DNA of 64,000 nucleotides from contig NC_058147.1 of assembly GCF_011075055.1 (NCBI RefSeq), forward strand, positions 8,556,001-8,620,000, written 5' to 3'. A model generated the notes under the pieces. That model searched no databases. It was not told the origin of the DNA and saw nothing but the letters and a program-made list of their open reading frames with translations. A program made the translations under genes and the position numbers. Source of the stretch: Mangifera indica (lineage: Eukaryota > Streptophyta > Magnoliopsida > Sapindales > Anacardiaceae). Positions 48,825-60,760 of the stretch are shown here, one piece after another (within the stretch, counting starts at the first letter, position 1; each line of letters begins with the position of its first letter).

Positions 48825-50688
48825 TAAAAGAAAAAAAGAAGTCAAACTAGACTGATTCAATCCTATTTGACAAGCCTAATCTATTCATGATTTCACCTTC
48901 ATTAAAATACCCAGATTATCACTAAATAATCTTATACCTCTAAAGTTTGAATCAACACCTTTATGCATGAAACTTATAAGCTCTCTATTGAGTTGATAGT
49001 GTTTGAATTTAGGTTGACAAAATGTCAATTAGCAACTCTTAAACCTTATCAACTTCATGATTATGTATAATACAATGCTTTCATCAACCGGTATCTCTCA
49101 AGTTTGAGATATAGATATGTTTCTATCTTAGTGTCTCCTTGATATGAATTGATACACATCAATAACTAAACAATTCGAATTAGACTTTGACCTAATCCTA
49201 CAATGGTTACAGTTTCAAGTGGTTATTAATATCTTTCAGTATTCCCATTTGAGATATCATCTCTTATACTCGAGAGTGGCAAATCCTCTATTGATTCATC
49301 ATAGTTTCTATACAGATTTTGATATAGTCAATCACTACCTTTATGATTATCCCAATTATGACAACACGTTGGATGATATAAAACTATCTCAATCCTTATA
49401 CAAGATGGTTTGGTAACTTTAAGTCAAAGACCATATGTACCTATGAGATACCAAAATGAGTGGTTCTTCTTCTATAGATAAATCATGGCAAAAGGGAGAA
49501 CCTATCATGATCATTCAAATGAACCCCAAGACATGTGTCCATCATCTCATGATCGACACGAACAGTGCATTCTTTAAAGTGCACAAAACCATTACTTTTC
49601 CAACTAAAAAATGACAAAGATTTCGTACATCTCTATATGTTGTTCATCTGATTCAATAGCTAAGGAAGTTTTCGAAGTCCTCACATTTTGAAATTAGCCA
49701 AAAATCGTCATATTGTAAAACATCTATGTCTCAACTAGCTGATAGACATCTCTTACCAAAAGAACGTAATTTGCTAGTTGACATCTTTTCCATGTCTCAA
49801 CTAATTGATAAGAATGTAACCACACTTTTCTTCCTTTAAATAAAGAATATTACTAATAAAAGTAAGGTAGAGAGAGAGGAACAACAATAAGGAAGCTTAC
49901 ACTAAATGTTTGGATTAAATAAAAAGGTTCCCATAAAATCTGACAATTCTCTTTAGGACTCGTCTTTAATCAAATCCTCCATAAGACGCTTTCTTATAAT
50001 TTTTATACATATACTTTGTCAAGACATTTTCTCAATGTTACCAATGTTATAACCATGGACATAGGCTCATGAGCAGTGAGCAAAACTATGTTATAAAACC
50101 ACTATGTGTTTAATTCCTTACTAGTATTTGTATTGCACTAATATAGCAAATATCTGTTCAATAACGAATCCTCAATATTGATACCAAACCCTATCTTATA
50201 CAAAACTTTATTTTGCCTTCATTATTTTGTGATGTGAAATCTCATCAATAATTTCCTTTCATAACTAATTAAAAAAAACTATTTTATAGATTGGTGTGTT
50301 AATGTTTAATTTGTTGATACATTGATCAAGTGCTCTTTACTTGCTAAACTCTTTATGTGGTAAAGTTTTGTGCATCATTTATGCCAGTTTTACTTGGAAG
50401 AACTTGGAAGAAAGGAGATGATGGACACAATAATTGCCTTCATATTGAACAATTGCTTGAACAACCATTGAAATCTTATAGATGGCATATTTGATTCACT
50501 CGATTGCATATAGACAATTTTCAACTATATAACAAGGAAATTAAACGCTTTTAACTTCTTTTTAAAGTAAGTAATTGAAATGATAAATTCCAAGAGAAAT
50601 GAAAACCTTGCATTTATTAAACATTTCATAAATAGTCATGATGTTACAATAACAAGTTTTTCCATCATGATAAAATCTCATCATAATA
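48825..50688. other. Spacer downstream of laccase C
   Basis: Equivalent to A 9,148-11,054, non-coding, with several small indels. Confidence 0.4.
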
Positions 50689-50794
50689 TTTATTACTTTG
50701 ATCATTTAAGTCATCAAACAATAAATGAATGATTTCCTAAAAATTAAAATGTGAATGAGAAAGAACAAATATACATTCTAAGAATACAAATGGC

Positions 50795-53312
50795 TTAAGA
50801 ACAAGATGGCATGTTGGCAGGAGGTGGTCGAATTTTCTGATCCTCCGATTGCCCATTCCTTACAATGAGAACTGTATCCATGCCCCAGGTTGCGTGCCTT
50901 TCCAAATGACAATGCATAAACCACACTCCTGGAAAAAGTTAAACATCATTCAAGTTAGAATAAATTTAACTTAAAATCCTTCTGCAAAAACTGTTTATTT
51001 TAGAAGAAATATATGGTCCAATAAAATCTAGTTTAAGACAAACCATTATCTTGATTTGCAACTAAATTTTTCCCTGAATGTATTGAAACCAAAAAAAAAG
51101 AACAACATTTTTAACGATTCGAAAGGTGGACTAAGTTTTCCATAGAATAATCCAACTCTTAAAATATTCCACTCCACATATGATCTAATAGATGTGACAA
51201 TCATTTTATTTCTATTATGATTTTTTATATTACCTAACCAACGAGATATGCACAGTTAATAGACGCGCCACCAAATTCACGGAGACTTACCAGGATTATT
51301 GGCAAAAAATCGAACCGCTGTCCATCCGTTCTTTGGAACGTTCACAGTGTTGAGTTCTGGTGGGTCAATCAAATTATAAGATAAAGGATCTGTCTCATTG
51401 TTGAAATTCCCAAAACCTGTTCCCACTACAAAGAAGCTGTAACCATGTAAATGCAAAGGATGGGTTTCCGGGACCTGGATATTAGTTCCTTGGAACACAA
51501 TTTCTAATGCTTCACCATAATTTATAAACCTCGCTTTTGTCCCGCTGGTGGTGAATTGTGATACATCCGAAACATCACCAGTAAAGTTAAAGAAATTGGA
51601 AGGTTGACTTGGGAAACCTCCAACGAAAACGTTGCTCAACCCACTGCATTTCGAATTTCATAATAATGACTAATAGGCCAGACAATATCAAATCAGAAAA
51701 CAACGAAAAAAATTCACCATCCCTGCAGTATGCTTCAAGTATACTAACTTGAAGAGTCGCAAAACTAACATTGTTTAAGCTTGCAGCTTCCTTATTATCG
51801 ATAAATGCATCACCAGTTGGAGAAAGACACGAGTTGTCGGGGCACAAAATACGATTTACAGCAATTGTAATATACAATTGTGTTGTGATATTTTTGGGGA
51901 CATTGGCCGGATATGCGTCAGTTGCTAAGCTCCTTACGCGGTTAGTAAAGTTTGTTGCAGCATTTGTATCATTGTAAAAAGGAAGGTTTGGGAAGAAAGG
52001 AGTAGGAGGAGGAGTATATTTGCCGTCATAGTACTCAACGATCGCGGTGCTGGTGGTGTTGTCAAAAGCGGCGGTACTATCAAAGTACGGGCTAGCAGCC
52101 ATGTAATAATGGCTATGATTTTGGTTTACTGTGAACAAAACGTCCATTGTTTGTCCAGGAGTTATCAAAATGTAGTCGGTTGTTATTGGTTTTACGTATG
52201 CTCCATCATGCCCAACAACAGTGAGTTTATGGTTCGCAATTCCGAAAAAGGTTTCTTCATTCATCCCGGCGTTGACAATGCGAAGAAGATAGGTCTTGCC
52301 AAATTTAACTTTCAGGCGATATGTTGAATCTGCAATATAAAATGAGGATACTCGTGAGTAGATTTTAATATTAGATCTTAAAATACAAATTAACATGGAA
52401 TATTTTCATCGTATATTCACCTTTGGAGCAATTGTACAAGTCCCCTGGTTGGCCGTTGATGGTATAAGCATCTGAAACATTTGGAAGTACGCCCTTCAGG
52501 ACATTAGCAAGCATCTTCGGCACGTCTAGCTTGTACCAGGATCCTGTCATTACAATCAAATCAAAAATTTTAATTAGTAGCCGAGAATGATAACCACATC
52601 TAAAGCAGTTATGTTATATGTCCTGTTTAATATAAATACATTCATATTATTACCAAGTATGATGGTTTCTTGCTTATGAGGCCTAGGAAATGGATAACTT
52701 TTTCCAGGAGCTGGTAAAATAATAATAGCCCCGTGAACGGAAACTCGAGTCCAGTCACTGTGCGCATGCCACCAGAGTGTTCCTTCTTCATTGGAAAAAA
52801 TGATCTCATAAGTGAAGTTGGCTCCTGGTTTAATTGGACATTGTGTTACGCCTTCAGGACCATCTGACCATGGATTCCTTGGTTGATTAACTCCATGCCT
52901 GCAGAATTTAAAACAAAATTCTTCAGATTATTTCCAAAGTTTTGATTCTCCATCCGATGATTTAAAACGAGATTTTCAGAGGAGTCATCACCAGTGAATT
53001 GTGATACCATAGTCTCCTTGATTTATGACATTAACAAAAATGGTATCGCCCTTGCGAACCTTTATGGTTGGTCCTGGGAATTTGCCATTTACAGTCAACA
53101 TGCTTTTCGTGCAACACAGCCTTGTAAAATTCGTTTCTGTAAGCTGCAATGAAGGCAAGTACAAAATCAGGTCTAAAGACATCGTAAAATGTAAATGAAA
53201 AAAAAGTTGAGGCACTTACAACAAACGTATAATTTTTCTTTAGAGCCGTGCGTTGGAGCAGACCATCCAGAAAGAAGAACCCTAAAATGAAAAGTATGAT
53301 TTGTTTTTTCAT
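50795..53312 (-). pseudogene. Laccase C, seven exons, intron 5 donor lost (probable pseudogene)
   Basis: Exons by homology, in transcription order: 53312-53220, 53143-52992, 52898-52654, 52543-52421, 52329-51723, 51643-51291, 50928-50795. Coding length would be 568 aa. All exons are open, and all copper motifs, the signal peptide and the TAA stop are kept. Five introns are GT-AG. Intron 5 begins GG instead of GT (plus-strand base 51,721). Reading through the 79-bp intron shifts the frame and ends within 40 codons, before the HPLHLHG and HCH copper sites. Other changes include Y-to-C at the end of exon 5 and an intron 6 that is 167 bp longer. It could still work if a nearby cryptic donor is used. 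Confidence 0.85.
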
Positions 53313-53383
53313 TCTTCTCTTGCTTCTGTGCTCCCAGGTTGCCAATCAACTCTGTTTTAGGACATTTTCTACTGCAATATCAA

Positions 53384-53393
53384 TCTATTTATA
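53384..53393 (-). promoter_or_regulatory. TATA box of laccase C
   Basis: TATAAATAGA, unchanged from A and B, so transcription of C may persist even if splicing fails. Confidence 0.65.
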
Positions 53394-53740
53394 CTATGAG
53401 AGAAATGGCACAAGAAGAAACATTCTTGGTCAACTAAGAAAAGAGTTGCTAAATTGAATTATTAAAATATTTCGTAACTACTATCATTATTGGACAAGAG
53501 ATAGATCTATCAAACTAAAATATAAGTAGCTGTATCAATCAAAATTAAACGTAAATGATAAACAGTAAAAAGAAATATAAAAATAATAACATGTCGGTTT
53601 AAAATATTGTAACATTCACTGACGTCTTTTAATTGAAATATAATTTAAATTACGTATAAAATATATATTTTTATGTATAGATATGCAAATATTGAAATGT
53701 TCAAATCTGATAACTTTACTATACTTTTTACCGAGTAAAT

Positions 53741-53992
53741 GAAACCTAGGGGGGAAATGTAACTTTTCAAAACTTAGATTCGGAAAGAATTATGAGCTTT
53801 TAAAAATAAGGTGGGGAAATGAGATAAATTTTATTTATTTTAATATTACTCTTTAAGTAACAAGTTTACTCTTACCACTAACAAATAATTTTAATAAAAA
53901 TTAGATGATAGATGGGTATTTAAGTTTTCGAAACTAGAGGTGGGGGTTTGGGAATGGATTAAACCTTGGGTGGGAATAAGTCTTTTGGCCTT
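53741..53992. repeat. Right arm of the fold-back element (unit C)
   Basis: Only the right arm, equivalent to B 34,433-34,687, remains. The left arm and 0.7 kb of upstream region are deleted (junction at AAATG). Confidence 0.7.
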
Positions 53993-53997
53993 ATAAT

Positions 53998-54620
53998 AGT
54001 TGTCCCTATAAGAAATTTTAAGATGATCATATTTTTGGTTTTATTAAACTAGACCATTCTTGTCATCGAGTTATCTTTATATTGTGTCAATACAGGTTTC
54101 GAGTTATAAACCTTCAATCCTACCCAATTAGAAATAAAATTGCACCAATTTTTTTAACTCTAACTTAATCTAAACTATGTTTAGGTTAACTTGATACAAC
54201 TTGATATGATATAATTATCTAATGTTTTCACTCTTGTAAGTGCTTTTAGTGTTTTAATTTCTTCATGAAATTACCCCAATCTACAATTTAACAATATGCA
54301 AAACATAACATTTTATCTTATTTATAAATGATCTAAAAACTTTACATACCAAAACCTTTAAAATATGTTAATAATCTTACTAATCAATTTTCAATCTCAT
54401 TACAAAAAATAAAATAAATTTTTAAATAAAAATAATAATAATTGAACTATTACAATTAACTATATGAAGATACATATATACAATATGTAAAGATTCTAAC
54501 TTCTGTTGATTCTTTTCCTTATAAGTTTCTTAATCTACACCTACCATATTTTACCACAACAAACATTTCTTTAGACATTCAAAGTTAGTTCAAGTTAGCT
54601 CAAGCTACTTTCCTATCAAC
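53998..54620. repeat. Degenerate repeat field, unit C, first part
   Basis: Counterpart of A 15,708-16,340; no gene. Confidence 0.35.
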
Positions 54621-54625
54621 CCTAA

Positions 54626-55897
54626 TGATAATGTTTTTAATTGTCATTATTTTAATTTCTAATTCCTTTATATTGTGTGAAAATTTAATTTAATCTAATG
54701 AAATTATTTATCTTTTTGCACTTAGAAAGCTTGGAACATATTTGGAGCTAAGTTTGGACCAAAACAACTTAAAGTGAAGCAGATTTATGAATCAAACAAA
54801 TCTATGATGCTGACTAGGCATGAGTATGTGCAATGACGGGAGCAGATTTCAAAATTTAAATCTTGAAGTCTAGATCAACTGAAATATTCCAGAAAAGTCA
54901 AGATAAGAAATATACAAGGTAGAGATGAAGGGAAATTTGGAAAGGATAAATATGTATATATATTTTTCCTTTTAGGAAGGGAGTATTTTTATTTTTATTT
55001 TGAGCTTATCTGAATGAAAGGAGATATGTATAGATATTTTCTTTTTGGAGAGGGATGATTTTTAATTTTTAGTTTTCAGCTCATCAGAAGGAAGGCAGAG
55101 GAGAGGATGGCATATAATGGTTGAATCTTTTCTCTTGGTTGAAGGGATTTGAAACCATGAACTACAAGGATTGTGAGACTTTTGTTCTTTAATGCATCTT
55201 TTTAATGATTTAAGAATTGATTATCTTTCTAAATTATTTTTCATGATTGTGTTGGTTGATTGCTAAGGTGCGTAATTAGTTTATCAATTAATATAATCTA
55301 CTGCTAGTTTAGGTATTGAATCTCTAATTGTTCAATCCATCTAATCGAAGGGGCAACTAAGATTTATTGTTTGTTGCATCAAAAACCGTAATTCCTAGGA
55401 AAATAATCAATTGGATTAAATGCAATGTCTTATGCTTGTGTTGTCTCGTTTCGTTAGTCTTTCTAATTCTTAATGTTATTGTTTAATTAAATTCAAGATC
55501 ATATTCGAGTTGTTAATCAATATACATTAATTGGAATTCATGTTTTTGGTTAACTAATCATAAGGAAAGATAGGTAATTAACATCACAACGAATATTTGA
55601 ATAATTAATTTGATACTCTTAAGTGTCGATGATCAATCGTAGTTCAATGGTGGATGTGAACGTAGACTAAGGTTTGTTTAATTGATTATTTATTTTAGAG
55701 TATTTCGTCAATTTTCATTTACTGCTTTTAATTATAATTTGTATTCAATTCAGAAACCCCCAGTTTCATTGTTTTACGAGATAAATAACGACATACTAAT
55801 TGAAACTCTTTGAAAGAATAATTCCTACTTTCTTTTACTACATTTTTATTATAGGAATTTAGGATTTTAATTTGAGTATAGACAATAGCACTTACCA
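54626..55897 (+). mobile_element. Solo LTR with CCTAA target duplication
   Basis: A 1,272-bp insertion begins TGATAATG and ends CTTACCA. It is flanked by CCTAA at 54,621-54,625 and at 55,898-55,902, where A and B have a single uninterrupted CAACCCTAACCTA site. TG...CA ends with a 5-bp duplication and no coding domains identify a solo LTR. The 3' part is related to 58,075-58,460. An Athila/Tat-type gypsy origin is suggested by the general look of the 3' end. Confidence 0.88.
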
Positions 55898-55902
55898 CCT
55901 AA

Positions 55903-56805
55903 CCCAACTTGTTTTAGTTTTGAGCCGTTTTGGGTTGAATTTAATTTAATTTTTTTGTAAAAAAATTCAACCCTAACAAAAGTTGGATACGAACTGGGTT
56001 AAGCCCAAACATCTCTTGATTTAAGTTTGACTCAAATAGAAAATAGTTTGACTCAAATTCATTAAGCCAAAATTAAAGATAACTTTAGTTCAATTCGAAT
56101 AAAAATTATTTGACTTGGTTTGCCTTCAATTCCTAGCTCAAATTAATGGTTTAAATTTGTGACATTATTTTGTTCAAATTCATTATTTTAATTGATTATT
56201 TAAATTTGTGGCTTAAGTTTGTATGTCATTAACAAAATGATGTTGTTTTACCTAAATAATATACAAAGTGATCGATTCAAGCTAAACATAGTATGAATTT
56301 GAACTATAAATTTGAGTTGATCCAAACCATGAATTTGAACCCAATCAAGACATAAATTCAAACTATTTTTTTGAGCTATGAATTTGAGTCAAACCGAGCT
56401 AGGCAGCTTTTAACTTAATTTTGGCTGTGTTTAAAAAAACGAGATAAATCTTTTAGCTAGAATTAGGTTCACATTCAAATCAAATGAATTTGAGCACAAT
56501 TTAACCAAGTTGATCTGACTTTTGAGATCGAGTCAGCTTAGTTTGAATCCAACCATAATCTTAACTAAAGTTGACAATTTTTGACATGAATCGTTAACCC
56601 AAAACGACATGATACGAAAAAAATTGGGTTAGGGTTAAGTATTTTCGATAGGAAATTTATTTTAGATCAATCTGATATAACTCAAAATTAAATCGGATAA
56701 TGTTAAGGTTCACATGAAAGTAACCTAACACGATATGAATTGACTCGAATGTTTTGAAGAAATGTTACTGTAATAAAATTTATTAAAGATAAATTATGAA
56801 CAATA
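55903..56805. repeat. Degenerate repeat field, unit C, second part
   Basis: Counterpart of A 16,340-17,229 and B 35,270-36,170. Confidence 0.35.
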
Positions 56806-56960
56806 TTATGTGTGCACACTTTTGGTATATAATTTAGACACACAGATGGTATGTCATTATGTGATTGAGTGTTATTCTATCTTTAATTCAAAATTATCCA
56901 ATCACATGATGACACGTCATTTATATACCTAAATTGTATATCAAAAGTGTGTATACATAG
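56806..56960. mobile_element. MITE-like hairpin element (unit C)
   Basis: Diverged orthologue of 36,177-36,331 at the same site in the block; the arms still pair. Confidence 0.7.
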
Positions 56961-57967
56961 TTTTACTGATAAATTACATAAATATTTAAAGATAATATCA
57001 ACAACAGTTGAAATTTTTATAGATTGCATATAGTTGTATCTTTATATAATTATATTTACTTATATTAATTTTTATTTTTATTTGAATATTTTATTTTATA
57101 TTAAATAGTAAAAATGTTATTTGATTAGTTAGATTCTTGATGTGTTTTAAATGTCTTAGGATCTAATTTTTAAACAATTTATAAATAATATAAAATCTTA
57201 TATTGTGTGTTTTATTAACAATAAGTTTGAGGTTATTTGATAAATAAATTAAAACAGTAAAAACACTTTGAAAAGTGAAAACAATCAATAATTTTAGGTC
57301 AACTTAGGTCAAGCTGGGTCGGATCAACTGAAATATTAAAAAGTTGGAATAGAGTTAAAACTTTTTGACATAATTCTAATTCAAGTTGGGTTAAAGTTGA
57401 AGGTCTTTAACACAAAACCTGAACTGACATGACACAAACACGACCTAATGACACGAACTGTCAAGTCTAATCCTAACCCAATTTTTTATGTTGTATTTGG
57501 TTAATGAATAGTATTAAAAATTTTCAACTTTATTTATTACCATTAGTTTTTCTTTCCTTCCCACAAAATTTTTAGTGAGAAGAATTTCAACTTAAATTTC
57601 AATTTGGTTTCAAAAAATGGTTTCAATGAATTTTATTTAGAAACACTTTTTTAAAATTTTCCTAAAACTTTTGAGTCTTCCTTACTTAAGATTTCCTAAT
57701 TTAAAGCTTATTAATCAATTGATCATTCCAATCTTATTAATCAATTAATTATCAGATAAAATTTTTAATGTTATCATTGAAGAACATTAATTCCATATTA
57801 CTAAAATTGAAATCCATAAAGTAAGAGCTAAGGCAACTTAATTAATTAAGCACATGACTATTTAAGAACAAGGAGGCATATTTATAAAACTAGAGCTGGT
57901 TGTGGTTTAAGCACAAGAGCTGGTTGTGGTAGCTTGCTCTAAAGTTACAAAAAATGTACTTGGACTG
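56961..57967. other. Unassigned sequence, unit C
   Basis: The first roughly 125 bp match B. From about 57,087 the stretch is absent from B. It has text like GACATGACACAAACACGACC (57,430-57,450), as in the degenerate repeat field, and two AGAGCTGGTTGTGGT copies near 57,892 and 57,916. No gene. Confidence 0.4.
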
Positions 57968-58074
57968 CATCTTTATAAAACCAGGTATGCTAAAGACTTG
58001 AAAAAGCCGACATGAATGAAGTCAAACCGTATTCAACATGTTTTCCCGTTAGAACAAAACTATTTCCTTTAATT
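57968..58074 (+). pseudogene. Small Ty1/copia RT fragment (unit C)
   Basis: Shares about 95 bp with 36,475-36,570 (YAKDLxKADMNEVKPYST-like reading with one codon lost). It is cut off at CTATTTCCTTTAATT, where an LTR fragment begins. Confidence 0.6.
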
Positions 58075-58460
58075 AAATTTGAGATCATATTTGAGTTGTT
58101 AATCAGCAAAGGTTAATTAGAATACATGTTTTTAGTTAACTAATCATAAAGAAGGACAGGTAATTAATACTACAACGAATATTTGAATAGTTAATTTGAT
58201 TTATTTTTGTATCGATGATCAATCGTAGTTCAATGCTGGATGTGACCATAGACCAAAGTTTGTTCAATTGAATATTTATTTTAGATTATTTTGCTGAATT
58301 TTATTTTCTGTTTTTAATTATAATTTGCATTCAATTCGGAAATCCCCCCAATTTTCTTGTTTTGAGTGATTTGTGATGACGTACTAATTAGAACTTTTCG
58401 AGGTAACGATCCCTACTTTTTTTTACTCTTTTTTTGTTGTAGAAATTTAAAAAAGCACAA
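58075..58460 (+). repeat. LTR 3'-end fragment related to the solo LTR
   Basis: Diverged partial copy of about 55,480-55,866, with shared strings such as GATCAATCGTAGTTCAATG and TTTTGTTGTAGAAATTT-like ends. Confidence 0.65.
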
Positions 58461-58496
58461 CATATAGAAGAATAGAAGAATAGAAGAGCAGGTAAA

Positions 58497-58519
58497 CCCC
58501 CCCCCCCCCCCCCCCCCCC
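58497..58519. repeat. Homopolymer of 23 C
   Basis: An uninterrupted run of C in a window where C is otherwise scarce. Confidence 0.9.
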
Positions 58520-58720
58520 ACTGAAACCAAACATTGTCTGCAATGTTTAAACACAACACACAATAAATAAAACTGAAATATAAAAGAAAAGAGGAAGAAG
58601 ACTTCTCTAAATCTATGGGAAAAAGAACAGCAGTCAGTATTATAAAGAAAGGGGATAAAGTGGCATAAACCCTTGAGAATTGAAAAACGCCATCAGATTA
58701 TGCTTCATGCGGTCTAATTT

Positions 58721-58951
58721 TCATTCAAATCTATATACCAGTGCATCGAGGTTGTCAAATGAATGAGTATAAGATGCTGATGAAATATCTGCTAGTAGAC
58801 CGGTGTTGGTTGTAGTTGCTTCCGCTACTATTTTATGATGCCTAATAGGCTGAGAAAAAGGCATGGCTATTAGTCTGACTACACGAGCTGTGCCATCTGA
58901 TTGCTTGAGTGGGGGAGAAGGTGGCACGTGAGTTTTTGGTAGATATGGTTT
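58721..58951 (-). other. Exon-like ORF of an unidentified gene
   Basis: On the minus strand a TTTCCAG acceptor precedes a 76-codon open frame starting KPYLPKTHVPPSPPLKQSDG and ending in TGA. Its composition (Pro/Ser start, then mixed polar sequence, ending DNLDALVYRFE) is more protein-like than the AT-rich noise frames around it. About 200 bp of sequence resembling a 3' UTR follows, up to the C run. I do not recognise the family. An upstream exon may exist (a TTTTGC|GTAAGT donor near 59,109) but cannot be joined with confidence. It may be the end of a host gene or a fragment captured by a transposon. Confidence 0.35.
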
Positions 58952-59299
58952 CTGGAAACACAACAACAATATACTTACACTTAAGTATATGAGCCTCTTA
59001 TATTTAAAAAATAGCAAAAGCTAAACATTTACAAAAACATATAAGTCAACCCTAGAACATTGAAATTACAGACTGTTCTCCCGTGAACTAAAGGCCAACT
59101 GATACTTACGCAAAAGGAGGAAGATGACTCAACAATAAAATAAAACTGATAAAAAAAATTAAAATGAACCTGATCTAAAATAACAAAAACAATTGCCAAA
59201 TAAACATCAAAAATCTTAAAACTAAAATTGAAACACATAAAATTGAAATTTAAAAACTATTGCCTAAGAAAATGAAAATTAAGAGATTAAATAAAATGA

Positions 59300-59335
59300 G
59301 ATTAAAAGCTTGGGTTGCCTCCCAAGTAACGCTTT
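59300..59335 (-). other. Conserved gypsy post-integrase motif
   Basis: The minus-strand text CTTGGGAGGCAACCCAAGC lies just past the integrase end. This short palindromic string is, from memory, common right after pol in plant Athila/Tat-type elements. Confidence 0.4.
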
Positions 59336-59486
59336 TGATTACTATTGTTGGTTTGGAGTAATGCCTCTGTCTATTAATCAATGTAAACGAGATCTTTTAA
59401 CTATAATGTTTCTACATTTTCAAATTGCAATCCTTCATAAAAAGGTATAAGTTTATGGCCATTGACTTTGAATAGCTTCGAGGTTG

Positions 59487-60500
59487 CTAAGCTTTGAATT
59501 TATACGGAACCATAAGGAAAAATATTAGTAACAAGAAAATGTTCAATCCAATGAGATCGCATTTTACTTGGAAACAACCAGAATTTTGAATGATAAAGGA
59601 GAACTTTTGGCTAATTGAAAATTCTTTTCTAAAAGTCATTTTGTCATGAAATGCCTTTGTTTTCTCCTTATAGATTCTAAAACTCTTGTATGCATCATTG
59701 CGAATTTCTTCTAATTCTTGCAGCTGTAATCTCCTATGTTCACTACTCTTATCCAAGTTCATATTACACTGCTTAACAGCCCAATATGTCTTATGCTCTA
59801 ATTCAATTGGAAGGTGATAGGGCTTACCAAATACCAGCCTGTACGACGACATACCGATTGGTGTTTTATACGCTGTTCTATATACCTATAACACATAATC
59901 TAAGTGCAAACTTCAATATTTTCTAGTTGGACCAATAGTTTCTCAATGATGTATTTAATCCCTCAGTTTGAAATCTCAGTTTGTCTGCTAGTTTGTAGAT
60001 GGTAAGATGTAACAACCTTGTGTGTTACATCATATTTTTTCAACAACGCCTCCACTGTTTGGTTACAAAAATACTTCCCTTGATTGTTAATTAGAGCCTT
60101 TGGAATATCAAACCTATTGAATATGTTATGTTTAAGAAAACCTAAAACAACTTTAGAGTCATCAGTTCGAGTAGTTTTTGCTTTTACCCATTTTGAGACA
60201 TAATCAACAACTAATAAAATATAGATGTAACCAAAAGAAATAAGAAGTAGTCTCATAAAATCGAAAATTTCACAAACTAAAATTGGAGTTTGTGGTATCT
60301 CATTTTTCTATGAGATATTACCTGTTTTCTTACAACGTTCACATGATTTGCAAAAACAATATGAATCTCAAAATAAAGATGGCCAAAAGAACCTATAATC
60401 AAGAATTTTTCGTGTTGTCCTTTTGACTTTAAAATGGCCTCTACAAGCATATGAATGGCAGAAGGTAATAATATAAGCAATTTCAGTTTCAGGTATGTAC
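59487..60500 (-). pseudogene. Athila-like Ty3/gypsy integrase remnant
   Basis: Minus-strand pieces: an upstream zinc-finger-like stretch (60,277-60,480), the core at 59,963-60,256 with VVDYVSKWVKAKTTRTDDSK and KALINNQGKYFCN, and the C-terminal part at 59,487-59,852 with [19 protein letters not shown] and [11 protein letters not shown]. These blocks are typical of plant Athila elements. Frameshifts and stops separate them. Confidence 0.88.
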
Positions 60501-60760
60501 ATTCTTATAAAATGATTAGCACAATGCTTCTACAAATGCGGGTCATCCCATACGTAATATTTTACGTCATTTTTTAGCTTATCTTTTTTAACTTTTGATA
60601 ACCCAGTTGGCAACATGTTAGTAGCTAAATAATTCACAATGTTCACGTACCAAGACAACCTTAAGCTAGCAGTAAATAACTATTCATCAGGAAATTCTTC
60701 TTGTAAATTCTACTCATTTTTCACATGAACTAGATGACTCAAATGATCAACAACGCAATT

